Shown one piece after another: positions 21,677-33,640 of a DNA stretch of 64,000 nucleotides; positions within the stretch are counted from its first letter, which is position 1; each line of letters starts with the position of its first letter. Below the pieces are notes generated by a model that saw only the letters and a program-made list of their open reading frames with translations, did not search any database and was not told the origin of the DNA. Position numbers and translations under genes: made by a program. Source of the stretch: Melolontha melolontha (Eukaryota > Arthropoda > Insecta > Coleoptera > Scarabaeidae); contig OW285235.1 of NCBI GenBank assembly GCA_935421215.2, positions 33,038,857 to 33,102,856 on the forward strand, given 5' to 3'.

Positions 21677-22403
21677 TTACTTTTTGGACTTTTTAGGTTC
21701 TTTCGTCGCCTTTGTCACATCTTCTGCATTTTCAGCAGCATCCTTTGCCCGCTTGGCACGAATACCAACTAAACGTGCATCAGCTCTTGCCTACAAAAAC
21801 AATTACTGTGTAAATAAAAGAAACCTATACTAACTGCTTTTGTATTACCTTTCTTATTGTAGTGAAAGCACTGAATTTATTTTCATCTTCAGTGGGCACC
21901 CTAGCTTTAGTTTTCAATGTAGTTTGGTGAATCGGTAGAACTTTTCCTTTAAGTTGTGTGGCAACTTTACGCTCTTCTTCGCTGGCTTCTCCTGCACGTA
22001 GCTTCTTCTTATTGTGTTGTGGGAATAAGATCAATTTAGATCTGTATTCCTTTAAACGCTGAGTATTGAGTTGCAATGATTCTACAGACTTATTACGTCT
22101 GCGGTAATCGACAGCAATTCCAATAGAACGAGCGAAAGCGGAGTTGATACCTGCTGATTTAAGTTCTTGTAACGTAAAACCCCGACCAGCACGAACTTTT
22201 GTGTGATATCTAATAGTGGGACAACGTACGACAGGTCGTAGAGGGCCAGCTGCGGGTCTGGGTGCAATACTACGCGCCTTCTTGATTCTATTTTGCTTCC
22301 TTCTAAATTTTCTAGCAGGCTGGTTAAACCATGTTTTGACAAAACGTTGCCAATCCTTATGGAAATGACCATTAGGAATCATATTATTACCCTTCGGCGC
22401 CAT
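21677..22403 (-). CDS. RpL13: 60S ribosomal protein L13 (eL13)
   Basis: Two coding exons on the minus strand: 22403-21849 and 21790-21677, joined K|A across a 58-bp intron with a GT (21848-21847) and a TAG acceptor ending at 21791. The 222-aa product starts MAPKGNNMIPNGHFHKDWQR, has the eL13 signature region RPVVRCPTIRYHTKVRAGRG and VDYRRRNKSVESLQ, and ends in a lysine-rich tail (KEPKKSKK). The length fits the family (about 210-220 aa). It is a structural protein of the large ribosomal subunit in the cytoplasm. The start is followed by intact coding and preceded by a pyrimidine-rich CGTTTCTCTTC, resembling the 5' TOP tract of ribosomal protein mRNAs. No disabling change is seen, so it is taken as a functional host gene. 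Confidence 0.97.
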
Positions 22404-22862
22404 TTTTGAAGAGAAACGTGTATATCACGTTTGCGGCTTCTATAAACTATATAGTATAATATAGAAATTAATAATTATATCAATATATAAGAGAAGTAAT
22501 ATCTGTACCTGCTAAACACAACACGTTTTCAGAGAAAGAGAAGTTGAGTTGCAGCGCCATCTGCATTATTTGTGAGCGGAATACGCGGTAAATTTCAAAT
22601 CCGTTGTGTATCTTGGGAAGTTCTTTTAAAAAAATATTTTCTAAAGCTTTGTATCAGTAAACAAGGCGAAAATAACGTATTTAATAAAATTAGATTAAAT
22701 ATAACTTAAGATTATTTAAATTTGTATTAGAAACGAACATTTCCAAGTTCACACCGGAAGCTCAAATTTTTCCTAAACTTTTAATGTTAATTGGGTAGTC
22801 TAAATTCATTGTTTTCGTTAACATAACCCATATTTGGTTTCACTTCACCAAATTATTATAAT
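22404..22862. promoter_or_regulatory. Shared 5' region of RpL13 and the PDRG1-like gene
   Basis: The two start codons point away from each other and are 459 bp apart, so both promoters and 5' leaders lie here. The pyrimidine tract next to the RpL13 start resembles a TOP element. No clear TATA box can be assigned. Whether one element drives both genes cannot be judged from sequence alone. Confidence 0.6.
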
Positions 22863-23459
22863 ATGAATGAAGAAACACCTGAAATTAAAAAGTCTACTAT
22901 ATATTTAACAGAAGTAGAGACTCTAGCACAAGATATCTTAACAGATAAAGAAACGAAATTACAGCTTGCCAATGCTCAAAATAAATTTCGAGAAGCCTAT
23001 CGCGCGTTGCAAGATTATAATGAAAAAAGAACTTGGATGAAATTTGGATCAGTTTATATAGAAATACCTTCAAAAGAATGCAAAAATTTAATGAAATCTG
23101 GTAAACTCTTGTCTTATTTTGATTATAGATTAAAATTGGTAACATAATTTGTGTTTATTACTATTAAGTGTATTATATTGAAATTATATTGCTTCCTAAT
23201 ATCAAATAATAGCATGCTTTAATTTAATGAAGTGAACTGAATCTATGTAATTTATATATTATTTATTAACATGTTTCTTTTTGTTACAGAATTGAATAAA
23301 GTAACGGCTGATATAGATAACTTGCATGATATAATAAAAGACAAAGCACTAAAATTAAGAGATCTGGAACATCACCCAGGAATAGAAGGTTTTAGATTGA
23401 AACCTATAACGGCGGCAGAAGCTAAAGCCATTCACAAAGGCTTTGGTTTAAGTAAATAA
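22863..23459 (+). CDS. PDRG1-like prefoldin-related protein
   Basis: Exon 1 is 22863-23100 and exon 2 is 23290-23459, with donor CTG|GTAAAC and acceptor TTACAG|AA; the join completes a GAA codon and gives 135 aa. The predicted sequence runs ...YLTEVETLAQDILTDKETKL... IPSKECKNLMKS-ELNKVTADIDNLHDII ... HPGIEGFRLKPITAAEAKAI. This matches, by memory, the length (~133 aa) and layout of human PDRG1: two helical coiled-coil halves around a short beta-hairpin region (FGSVYIEIPSKE) and a conserved C-terminal GF-L-P patch. PDRG1 belongs to the prefoldin-like R2TP-associated complex that helps assemble large complexes, including RNA polymerases. An unspliced reading would end at 23147, losing the second helix. 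Confidence 0.85.
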
Positions 23460-23580
23460 TTCAAATGAATAATTTATGTTTTTTATTGTTCTTATTGCAA
23501 TGTATAACGCACACTAAATGCAAAATTCAATTACTGTGTCTACGATATGTGATATAATGCCAACAATATTCTTATTGTGA

Positions 23581-23586
23581 AATAAA
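23581..23586 (+). terminator. Polyadenylation signal AATAAA
   Basis: AATAAA 122 bp past the PDRG1-like stop codon, the first such signal downstream in the same strand; a likely 3' end signal. Confidence 0.55.
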
Positions 23587-23589
23587 TGT

Positions 23590-23905
23590 TATTATATTTA
23601 CCATTTAAATTAAAATAGTCGTTTATATTCTATTTTTTTAATTCCTAAATTATCAAATCTATTAAATATTCTGTTTGAAGAAGAAATCTATTCAACTTTA
23701 TTTATATTATTTTTTAAAATCAATTTGTACACTTTGTTCATATCATATTACAAAGTTTTTGATGAAAAATATATGCCTGAAATGGTTTTATAAATTATCA
23801 CACATAAATGTTATTTAAAGAAGTGAAATGATTTACAATCCTTCAAGTCGATTCAGATTTTGTAGATTCAAATTCAATTGAGCATTACATAAGTACATAG
23901 TTACA
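23590..23905. other. No gene recognised
   Basis: AT-rich spacer between the host genes and the transposon at 23908. Confidence 0.4.
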
Positions 23906-24765
23906 TACAGGATGGCCCATTAGTGCGAGGAAGTCCAATATTTCGTTTATTACAACACATCAAAAAATGTTTCAAATATAAGTTGTAGCAAATGCAACAC
24001 TGCATATTTTTAAAATAATTGGAACTATACAGGGTGCTCAGATTAGTCGAGGCATTTAACCGAAATATTTTTTTAAATGGCATGGTAGCAAAATTTTAAC
24101 ATTATCGCAATCAGTATAACGGTGTACATAAGTCACTAGATTTTTTCGACAAAATTTTACCGCGTTGCCAAATTATTGCGAAAAGTATGAAATTTTAGAG
24201 AAAATTGCATGATCATAAATGTATCTCATAAAAGTTTACTAAGAACATGTAAAGCGAAATTCTTCTTAATTACAAAGAGAAAGAGTTTATTAAACATATG
24301 GCACAAGAATATTTTTTTTTCATACACAGGTGTTTAATATGAAGGCACAAAATCATCACATTTTAATAGGTCAAAACTTTTTTTTTCAAATGAAACACCC
24401 TGTATATTATTGCACAATTTTGTAAAGCTACTTAATCCCTTCAATTTATGTATATATGTATTTATGTATATACCATATAGCCTCTAAAACCAATAGTTTC
24501 AGAGAAATTACCGTTTTATGAAATTCTTATTCTACATAAATTAATTTCGAAATGCGACATAATTTATAAAATTTATTAACCCTAAGTAAAATATAAAAAC
24601 ATAAATTTCTTTTCTTCTAGATATCTACAAAACAGTTACTTTATTAAATGCTCAAAATGGCCACCATTTACTTCTAAACAATAATACATGCGGTCCACAA
24701 CAACATCTTCAGCGGCGAGGTCGAAGTATTCTCCTTGGTTTCTCGTCGTCGAATGATATCGGGAC

Positions 24766-27700
24766 CAGTGTTCCCAGGTCAAAAAAATTAAAATCACCAG
24801 ATCTGACCTTAAAAAGTTGCCAGATTTGCACCATTTTTCACCAGACACAATTTTTTTTAGCACTGACCTATTAAGGCCTTTTTTTATCGATGCAGAGTAG
24901 AATAATAGTAATAATAGTAAAAACAACAACAGAAAATTAAAAAAATTATTCACAAAACAGAAAAAAATCAACGTTCTATAATAAATAAATTCAGTGTACA
25001 TTCTAACAAAAACTAAAGACATTTACAAGTGTAGCAACGAAAACGTTAGCAAAAAATTAAAAGTATAACTAAAAAATATCACAACAAACATGTACATAGT
25101 ATTCCTAAGGTAATTTGTACATATCATTATTATGTTTCGAAATCATTTGGGGAGGTATTTCAAAATTGTAACATTCTTTACCGCCTATTTTAATGCAACG
25201 CTTAGTATGTAACAGACCACTTAACGTGTTTGCACCTAGCCTATTCCGTAGTTTGGTTTTATTTAAATTTATGGTACTAAATTCTCTTTCGACACAAGCA
25301 CTGCTATGTGGTAACGTTAAGAACATCGATACTACTTTAATTAGCTCAGCAAACGCTAGAGTACCACCTCCTTTCTTTAATTTAGACACTTCCTTCCAAA
25401 AAGAAATATCATCTAACTCAAAATTTAGTTGTGAATTTTTCAGCAGTCGAAATTCTCGGTCTAATTCGATTAAATTTTGTACAATGCTTGGAAACTTGGC
25501 CCCAATTGGACCAAGACTTTCTGTTGATTGAATTTCAGATGGATTCAGGAAAGATAACATTTTTAAAATTACCATTTCTCGGGAATTAAAAGGAAACCTT
25601 TTGTATATTTGGTTAGCGGCTTCTATATAAAAACTTAAGCAGTTTTTACTGAAAGTATCCTCTTCCAATTCCGATAAAATTTTATTACCTAATGCAGCTG
25701 CCACCTTTGGCCCTAAATAAATTTTATCAAGTGGTAAAAAATGGATGGGATTTCTGTATTGTAGTTTCGAATCGTCTGTATTTTTTAAATAATCGGGTTT
25801 AATATAGTAACTCAATAATAATCTATAACAAGACGCCATTCTTGTGTACAAAAGGTGGATTTTGGGATTTTCTGATTGAAACTCTAAATTCAAATCATTA
25901 AAAGTTGGCAAAATATATTCAAGAAATTGCAGATATAATTTAGTAGCTGGATTTGTTAACTGATTATAGATTTCGTTAGCACCTGGTGTTTTATTATCGA
26001 ACACTTCTGCTCTAAAATAATGCACTAGAGCATCAAACTGTTCCAAAACTCTATTGACCGCTGCACTTAATGATAGCCATCTTGTTTTTGAAGGATGTAG
26101 CAGTTTGTTAATTTTTATATTAAAAAATGTCTGAAATGACCGAAACTCAGTTTGTCTTTTAAAACTGTTTTGCATGTGTGAAAATAGGTCTCGGATCAAT
26201 TTTTCCACGTTATCGGGTATTTTCTCACATGCATATGAAGCGCATAACGCTAAAGAGTGGCAAACACATTTTAATACAAATAAATCATTTACATCTTTTT
26301 CTAATAAAGTTTTTAATGAATGTTTATTACCCATCATAGCATTCGCACCGTCAGCCCCAAGTCCAATTAAATTTGTTTTATATGGAATTTGATACATGCT
26401 AAAAAAATTTACAATTACATTATAAAGATTTTGGGCACTAGCATCACTAACGGGAATCAGTCCTAAGAATTCATCCTTTGTTTTAAAATCATTGTTATCA
26501 ATAAAGCGAACGACCAAGGCCAAATTTTTTTCTCCTGAATTATCAGTAGACTCGTCCACTAACAATGAAAATTTTTTAATCTTCAATATTTCAACCAAAT
26601 TTTCATAACTGAAATTGCCTATGACGTTATTTATAATAGCGGTACACTTTGTTCTATCACAGGATATTTGAGAAGCCTCGTTTGATTCAAGTCCCGAAGA
26701 AATAATAGATTTTACCAATTCCGTCAAATGGTCTGGAGCACATTTATTGGTAGATTATGTTCCGCAATAAAAGCGGAAATTTTAATTTCGTTCTGTTTTA
26801 TTATATTACGTCTAGAAAAAATATTAAACGTATTTTGCGTTACACTAGGTTGAAGTACAATGGCATTCATTTTTTTAATGTGTTTTCTTGATAAATTATG
26901 CTTTTTAACAGCAGCTATACCCCCAATATAATCTTTGAAACAAACATTACATGTAAAATGATTTATTCCTTGCTTACTTGGCCCTATCCATTTTCTAAAA
27001 TATGCGTCCTTTTCCCAAGAAGGGTTGTACTTACGGAGGTAGGATTTTGAACGGCGTTTTCCAGATTTACGTTTTCCTTCCTCAGTGTCTGGTGATTACG
27101 AAGAACCACTATCCATTTTTGTTGAAGGTCTTCGCTCCATGTCTTCTCGCCAAGATGAAGATGTCCCTGGCTCCAGTTCTAACATAACAGGAACTGTAAC
27201 GAAGCTTGCTGCTTTAGGTTCAAATGAGCTTGACTCTGGTTCATCTCGTGTTTTTTTCAATGGAATGAGAAACTTCTTCATCTTGAATGACGAACTAGAG
27301 AAGAAAAAAAATAACACTATTATTAAATCAAAACTTCTGATATGGTTAACTAAATCATATAAATTTAACAAAAAAATGTCTTCATTAAATATTGTTTTGA
27401 AATATTATAATATTCCTACTTACGTTTTACTTCTCCACAAAAAGAACTCTGCACTTGAATTTTTTTTTTAAGTTGATCACAATCTTCTTTTTCGACGAAT
27501 ATGAATGAAAACGCTTGGGAAATTGCTTGAGGCATATTTATAGTCTCGAGCCGCCAACAAATGTCGGGTATTCACATAATTTCGAACAAGTAATTTTAGG
27601 GATTCACACTTCTCTGAATGAATAATTTTAAAAAATTCCCCGAAAAATTTTATAATCTGTCGTAAAGAGGACTCTAGTATGGGACACTTTTTAGAACGTA

Positions 27701-27917
27701 AATACCAATGAGATATAAAAAAAACTGATGGGTAATTTTTATTATAACATTGAAATAAAAATCTCAATGCTAATGTTTGTGTGTAGTGTAGTTTAAATTC
27801 GGGAAAAAAATCAGAAATTCATCAGATTTGCCGGTTTTTGTAAAAGTTTTCACCAAATCACCAGTTCGACCTAAAATCACCACATATGGTGAAATTTCAC
27901 CAGACCTGGCAACACTG
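24766..27917. mobile_element. hAT transposon (3152 bp) nested in the long-TIR element
   Basis: Ends CAGTGTTCCCAGGTC (24766) and, in reverse from 27917, CAGTGTTGCCAGGTC, with an 8-bp duplication ATCGGGAC at 24758-24765 and 27918-27925. Subterminal regions are full of CACCAGATCTG-like and CACCA words in both orientations, probable transposase-binding repeats. Encodes the transposase at 25105-27281. Confidence 0.93.
25105..27281 (-). pseudogene. hAT transposase, nearly intact (one stop, one frameshift)
   Basis: From MKKFLIPLKK (27281) the frame crosses one TAA at about 27096 and continues through KRRSKSYLRKYNPSWEKDAY to a zinc finger (CNVCFKDY...KKHNLSRKHIKK). After a one-base shift near 26740 it forms an unbroken 540-aa frame to 25105. 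Core landmarks: LLVDESTDNSGEKN (first acidic residue), GLGADGANAMMG (second), CVCHSLALCASYA (CxxH), LLHPSKTRWLS, and a dimerisation region LPHSSACVEREFSTINLNKT. By this layout it belongs to the group of hAT proteins related to the vertebrate domesticated ZNF862/KIAA1586-type proteins; this placement is from memory. It cuts and pastes DNA in the nucleus when intact. Confidence 0.87.
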
Positions 27918-28085
27918 ATCGGGACTTGGAGATCGACGGTATTAATAGTAGAAGTAGGGATCTGGGTGATTTCGGACTGGCCAATGGCAGAAGTAGGGGT
28001 GGGGGTGACATTTTCTAATTTATTATTATACTACTGTCAAGAATAAGTAGTTTAGTATACATTTCGTGTAAATTAGGTAGCAAAA

Positions 28086-29148
28086 ATGAACTTCGACAAT
28101 CAAGAAATGATAGATATGATTTTTGTGCTGGGTGAAAGTTTAAAAAATTACTTATTTGCCTCAAGATTATATCATGAAAAATATCCACTTAGAAGGCAGC
28201 CTAGAAAAGAAGCATTTGAAAGTTTATTGTTGAGATTTACACAAATTGGAAATGTTGCATATCCAAAAGGTGAAAGAACGAAGACTGCAATAACAGCAGA
28301 TGATGAGATGACAGTTATGTTAAAGGTTATAGAAAATCCTCACACATCTAGTAGAGAAATTTCGCATCAGACTAACATAAGTCGCACTGTTGTCCAACGA
28401 ATTCTGAGCAAAAACAAGATGCATCCATACCACATACAAATGATGCAAGAGCTATTACCCGATGATTTTGAAAAAAGAATAACGTTTTGTGAATGGGCTT
28501 CAGGAAGAATTGAACAAGACAGACAATTTTTCAATCATGTTTTATTTTCTGACGAAGCGACATTTCACAAAAATGGATTTGTCAATAGACATAACTTTCA
28601 CTATTATTCCACCGAACAACCACATTATGTAAAGACTACTAGTCAGACAAGATGGTCCTTGAATGTTTGGGGTGGAATAATAGGAAATTATGTGATTGGG
28701 CCGCATTTTTTTGAATGGGAAGGTAACTGCTCAAATTTATTTAGATTTTTTACAGATCCATTTACCCCATTTAATACGACATTTGCCCAATCAAGTCAAG
28801 TAAAGGATGTGGTATTTACATGACGGAGCGCCAGTTCATCATGCCGGTGTAGTCAATACGTTTTTAAATAACTGGCTACCTGAAAGATGGATAGGCAGAG
28901 GAGGGCCAGTTAAATGGCCACCCCGTTCCCCGGAATTAAACAAAGTAGATTTTTTCATGTGGGGTTATGTTAAAAGTCAAGTTTACAAAACATTCGCATC
29001 AACAAAGGAAGATATGAAGCAAAGGATAAGAGACACTTTCCGAACTATTGATGAGACCATGCTAAGAAATGTTAGCAGAGCTTTCAATGACCGCATGTAT
29101 TATTGTTTAGAAGTAAATGATGGACATTTTGAGCATTTAATAAAGTAA
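28086..29148 (+). pseudogene. DUF4817-type DDE transposase of the long-TIR element, one frameshift
   Basis: From ATG 28086: an N-terminal DUF4817-like domain (NQEMIDMIFVLGESLKNYLF), an HTH (SREISHQTNISRTVVQRIL), then FSDEATFHKNG (first D). After a one-base shift near 28800 comes MWYLHDGAPVHHAG (second D), then WPPRSPELNKVDFFMWGYVK (third acid, SPEL in place of SPDL) and the C-terminal tail EVNDGHFEHLIK ending at 29148. Total about 353 aa, the family's usual length. Only one frame disruption is visible. The last codons lie inside the right terminal inverted repeat. Confidence 0.87.
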
Positions 29149-29861
29149 CTGTTTTGTAGATATCTAGAAGAAAAGAAATTTATGTTTTTATATTTTAGTT
29201 AGGGTTAATAAATTTTATAAATTATGTCGCATTTCGAAATTAATTTATGTAGAATAAGAATTTCATAAAACGGTAATTTCTCTGAAACTATTGGTTTTAG
29301 AGGCTATATGGTATATACATAAATTGAAGGGATTAAGTATCTTTACAAAATTGTGCAATAGTATACAGGGTGTTTCATTTGAAAAAAAAAGTTTTGACCT
29401 ATTAAAATGTGATGATTTTGTGCCTTCATATTAAACAGCCTGTGTATGAAAAAAAAATACTCTTGTGCCATATGTTTAATAAACTCTTTCTCTTTGTAAT
29501 TAAGAAGAATTTCGCTTTACATGTTATTAGTAAACTTTTATGAGATACATGATCATGCAATTTTCTCTAAAATTTCATACTTTTCGCAATAATTTGGCAA
29601 CGCGGTAAAATTTTGTCGAAAAAATCTAGTGACTTATGTACACCGTTATACTGATTGCGATAATGTAAAAATATAGCTACCATGCCATTTAAACAAATAT
29701 TTCGGTTAAATGCCTCGACTAATCTGGGCACCCTGTATAGTTCCAATTATTTTACAAATATGCAGTGTTGCATTTGCTACAACTTCTATTTGAAACATTT
29801 TTTGATATGTGTTGTAATATACGAAATATTGGACTTCCTCGCACTAATGGGCCAGCCTGTA

Positions 29862-30239
29862 TAATGCAACAGCTTCGATGGGGAAAAATTAGTTGATAAT
29901 ATTTAGCAAAAGCAATTGTAGGGTTATTTTATAAACAAATAACTATTGTGGACTTATTTAATTACAAATAATTATTTATCCAAGTTGAAGAAATATATAT
30001 ATGTACAAGGATATTAAACATCTAATCGCTCAATGCTCGCAATTTATTTGAAGACATCTGATAACGTGAGCAACTGCGCTTCAAATGTAGGAAAATGGAT
30101 TAGACAATAGATAAATTTTATTTGAATGGATACTTTTGGATTAATTTCGTCAATCAGGATTGTTTTAATTTAGGTGGGTCTAAATCTTAAATCACGGTTA
30201 GTCAAACCAATCAGAAACAGTCTGCTCTAATAAAGTTTA
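29862..30239. other. No gene recognised
   Basis: AT-rich spacer between two transposons; nothing identified. Confidence 0.4.
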
Positions 30240-30496
30240 TACAACGTGTTTCAAAAAGTATTACATCTAGTTGCCCATGAATTTCTCCTATATGGTGTTC
30301 TGCATTCTTGAAATGCGGATATAGATTAAATGGTATGAAGGTTATCTATCTGTCAGTATTAAAATTTAATGGTGATGAAATTAATAACACGTACAATTAG
30401 ATTATTAATATATTTAATAAGAAAACTTTAAAGATGGGATATTAATCAAACAACCAACGTAAATATCTAGTTTGTAGAAATTTTAATTATTATAAT

Positions 30497-31210
30497 TTAT
30501 AATAAGTGTTCAAAATGGCCACCATTCTGTTGAATGCATAATGCAATACGACGTTTCATGTTGTCCAAAATATTCTGCAATACATTTGGTGTTATTTCAT
30601 TGCATTTGATTGTAATTGTATTCATTAAGTCATTTAAGTTATTCATTCTTGTCTTACATACTTTTTTTAGCAATCCGAAAATAGAAAATCTAACTGAGTA
30701 AGATCTGGTGACCGGGTTGGCCAAACACCTCTGCTTATAACTTGTTGGGGGAAGTAAACTTCTAAAAGTGTTAAATTTTCACGAGTTGTATCTGCAGTAG
30801 CCCCATCTTGCTGGAAGTAACCCCCATTGAATTCGTCTCGCTGCACTCGAGTTAAAAATGGTGTTAATAACCCGCTCTCGGTATCGTTGGCTATTAATGT
30901 TATTGTGAAAAAATATTGATCCTATTTTTCTACGACGAGATACAGCTAACCATACTCTAACTTTAACAAGATGTAAAGGAACTTCGATGTGATTGTTCGG
31001 ATTGTTTATACACCATGTTTCTGTAATTTTGTTTATTTATAAACCCGCTTAAATGAAACCATGCTTCATCAGTAAAAAAACTTACATCAAGAATTTCGTA
31101 ATTATTTAATTTTCTTGAAAAAATTTGCAATAATTAAGCCTGCTAGCGTGATCTGTTGAACAATTGATACTTTGTATGGATACATATTGCTATGAATTGT
31201 GATTTTGAAA
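30497..31210 (-). pseudogene. DUF4817-type transposase, core and C-terminal part
   Basis: In shifting minus-strand frames: MYPYKVSIVQQITLAG (about 31190), FFTDEAWFHLSGFINKQNY (first D; 31080-31030), VRVWLAVSRRRKIG (31030-30930), an eroded second-acid segment and NPVTRSYSV, then a C-terminus MKRRIALCIQQNGGHFEHLL at 30497-30555. Numerous frameshifts and stops. Confidence 0.8.
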
Positions 31211-31615
31211 TTTGCTTATTCACAATTCACGACAAATCTATCCAACTAGGATACTCAGTCGGTTTAATTTCAAAAAATGGGACTGCTTTCCTTTCAAGGT
31301 TCCAATTGGAAAAGTGGTTGTCTCTTCTACAAAATTTATAATGCGCCAGTAAAAGAGTATTGACAAATGTTACAATTATATTTCTTTAAGTTACTTGTAA
31401 ACTTCTTGAAATAAGGTTTAATAATAATAAACACAATAAAATTTAAATGAAACTAATACAAAAATAAAAAAAATTTAAAAAAATTATCTTTATAAAGCAT
31501 AAAGATTAATATTGCCTCATTAAACAATATTATAAAGGTAAAAATAACGAATGGATGTGACAGCTGCATGCGATAAAAAATCTTTAGTGACTTCCGAACA
31601 AAATTAAAACTAATA

Positions 31616-32290
31616 ATCAGAATAATTGAAACATACATGAGTAGGTAAACCCCACCAGTTTTGTATAATACAAAGGCATTTTTAATAATATAAAATATTA
31701 TTAAAAATCTGGTGTGAAGAACACAAATGCAGGTTCACTATTAATATTTTTTGTGAACGTGTCCGAATATATCCTATCCCCAGAGACGTAGATACGTATT
31801 TCACCTTTCTACAGGCTCATCGGTACGCCCCTTCTGGAGAAAGGATATTCCCAGACACATTCACAAAAAAGAACCACATTGCCCTATCACCGTAATTATC
31901 CAGACCGGGCGCAAAAGTAAATTCGGCGCTGCCTGTTGCCAGACAGCCGAAGTAACTCGCATACCGTCCACATAATTAATGTGAAGTAACGACGCCCTTC
32001 CAAAGGTGGCACAGCTAATCTCTCTAGAAAACTGCATTTTTTTTGTGTCTTCACTCATACTACGGCTTAACCGCATGTGTAATGTATCAGAATAATTGAA
32101 ACATACATGAGTAGGTAAACCCCACCAGTTTTGTATAATACAAAGGCATTTTTAATAATATAAAATATTATTCAAAATCTGGTGTGAAGAACAACAAAAA
32201 AAAAATTAATAGTGAACCTGCATTTGTGTTCTTCACACCAGATTTTTAATAATATTTTATATTATTAAAAATGCCTTTGTATTAAAACTA
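31616..32290. repeat. ~467-bp repeat copy with hairpin tip
   Basis: Full unit from about 31616 (CAGAATAATTGAAACATACA) to 32182, then turned round: 32205-32283 is the reverse complement of about 32105-32175 plus CTGGTGTGAAGAACA. As in the main array, the inverted tip contains the TTAATAATATAAAATATTAT palindrome. It lies between the two halves of the transposase at 30497-33360. Confidence 0.85.
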
Positions 32291-32959
32291 ATAAATTACA
32301 AAGATGCTTTTTAATTTCTGCCACAAGAAACAAAATCAAAATAAACTAATATGACAGACCGAAACAAACTCTAACACATGTGCAACCACATGAAAAAATA
32401 TGCCCTTGATATCCCAAGCGTACAAAATTTCTACATTTACAGAAAAGTTTTTTATACTAGAAATTAAAAAAAACCTTTGTCATTTATATCAAATAACTAA
32501 AATTAAATTTCAAAACGATAATAATAATACAATAGAAAAATTACAATATTCAATTCGTTCAATATAAAAATAAGATATCTTTTATAAAATATATTACTTA
32601 CGTAAAAAATATATATTGATATACTCGAGACACAATGAGTAAGAAAGTGTTAAAAATCAATAACGAGATTCACAAACTCGTAAATAAATCGGCAATGATA
32701 TACACAAGCACAAAAACACAATTAAATCAAAAAACAAAAACCGAAATTACTAAAACAAAGATAAAGATTTATCTTTAAATAAACACATCTTTCTTACTTC
32801 ACTCAACGCTTGTGTCTGAGGATACAGCAAGCTCGCAGGCTACGCTTAAAAAAAATACAGTATTCAAAATTGTCCACATCTATGCAAACGGCTTGCTCCA
32901 ACAGCGCAAGTCAAATCTACAAATATTCAAAATAATAATACACTCAAAAATAATTAAAC
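32291..32959. other. No gene recognised
   Basis: A-rich non-coding sequence between the repeat copy and the transposase N-terminus. Confidence 0.4.
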
Positions 32960-33360
32960 TTTTCAAAATATTTGTGGGGAAAAGTTCATAGCAATATGTA
33001 AACGACGTTTAAAAATTCTGTGAACGGTACTAGAAGATACATTCGTTTGAACTGATAAACGACGAACTGATTTATGAGGTGAGTTTTCTCCAACAAGGTT
33101 TTCTACGCGTTCAACAATTTTTGCTGTGTACGTGGTCTCCCAGAAGTTTTGCCTTTTAACATAGATCCTGTAGTCCGAAACTTCTCCACGACTAGACGAA
33201 TGTGATGATGTAAAGCGGTATTATCCACAACTCTATTAGAAAACTGCAAGTAAAACTGTGGCTTACATTCCGCGTAGGAATATTGCCATTCTCCGTTAAG
33301 AAATTGTGCACTTCGGATATATGCTTCAACAATAAAAATATTTTCTTGTAATGTGTACAT
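32960..33360 (-). pseudogene. DUF4817-type transposase, N-terminal part
   Basis: From ATG 33360: MYTLQENIFIVEAYIRSAQF, LNGEWQYSYAECKPQFYLQF and the basic SGRPRTQQKL linker. After a frame change comes VENLVGENSPHKSVRRLSVQ, an HTH leading to VHRILKRRL at about 33000. This is the normal N-terminus of the protein whose core lies at 30497-31210. The frame is otherwise clean over the first 85 codons. Confidence 0.8.
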
Positions 33361-33412
33361 TGTTTAGCAGTATTGTTTATTAAGTAAAAAAATATTTGTA
33401 AGAAACCATTAT

Positions 33413-33640
33413 GGAATTTACTGCAAGTGAGAATTAATGAATATTAAATCACATTCTTACATGTAAATGTCGACTTATTTGATGCGTTCGTAACTACAAT
33501 CCGACAAACTAAGTTTGTACCAGTATGCCAGTGTACAAACTTAGTTTGTCGGATTGTAGTTACGAACGCATCAAATAAGTCGACATTTACATGTAAGAAT
33601 GTGATTTAATATTCATTAATTCTCACTTGCAGTAAATTCC
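33413..33640. repeat. Perfect 108-bp inverted repeat with 12-bp spacer
   Basis: 33413-33520 is exactly the reverse complement of 33533-33640; the spacer is CAGTATGCCAGT. The outer ends are GGAATTTACTGCAAG and its complement. It lies upstream of the transposase start at 33360. Perfect identity over 108 bp means the inversion is very recent or kept identical by copying of one arm from the other. Confidence 0.97.

Larger units (their letters stand above)
23908..29859. mobile_element. Tc1/mariner-class element with ~0.8-kb terminal inverted repeats, holding a hAT
   Basis: Left end CAGGATGGCCCATTAGTGCG at 23908 and right end, in reverse from 29859, CAGGCTGGCCCATTAGTGCG, with TA on both sides (23906-23907, 29860-29861). 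The inverted repeats run about 790 bp (23908-24700 against 29083-29859) and are so long that the left one contains a second copy of the end of the transposase gene (EVNGGHFEHLIK on the minus strand at ~24636-24675). A smaller unit with CAGGGTG ends (24030-24412, mirrored at 29353-29738) is embedded in both arms. Without the hAT at 24766-27917 the element is about 2.8 kb. Confidence 0.88.

Noticed and set aside
24636..25022. 128-codon minus-strand frame
   Set aside because: A chance fusion across the hAT border: its first part is hAT subterminal DNA and its end is the duplicated transposase tail.
27477..27767. 96-codon minus-strand frame in the hAT at 24766-27917
   Set aside because: No recognisable motif, lies between the transposase start and the terminal repeat, and has AT-rich codon use like non-coding DNA.
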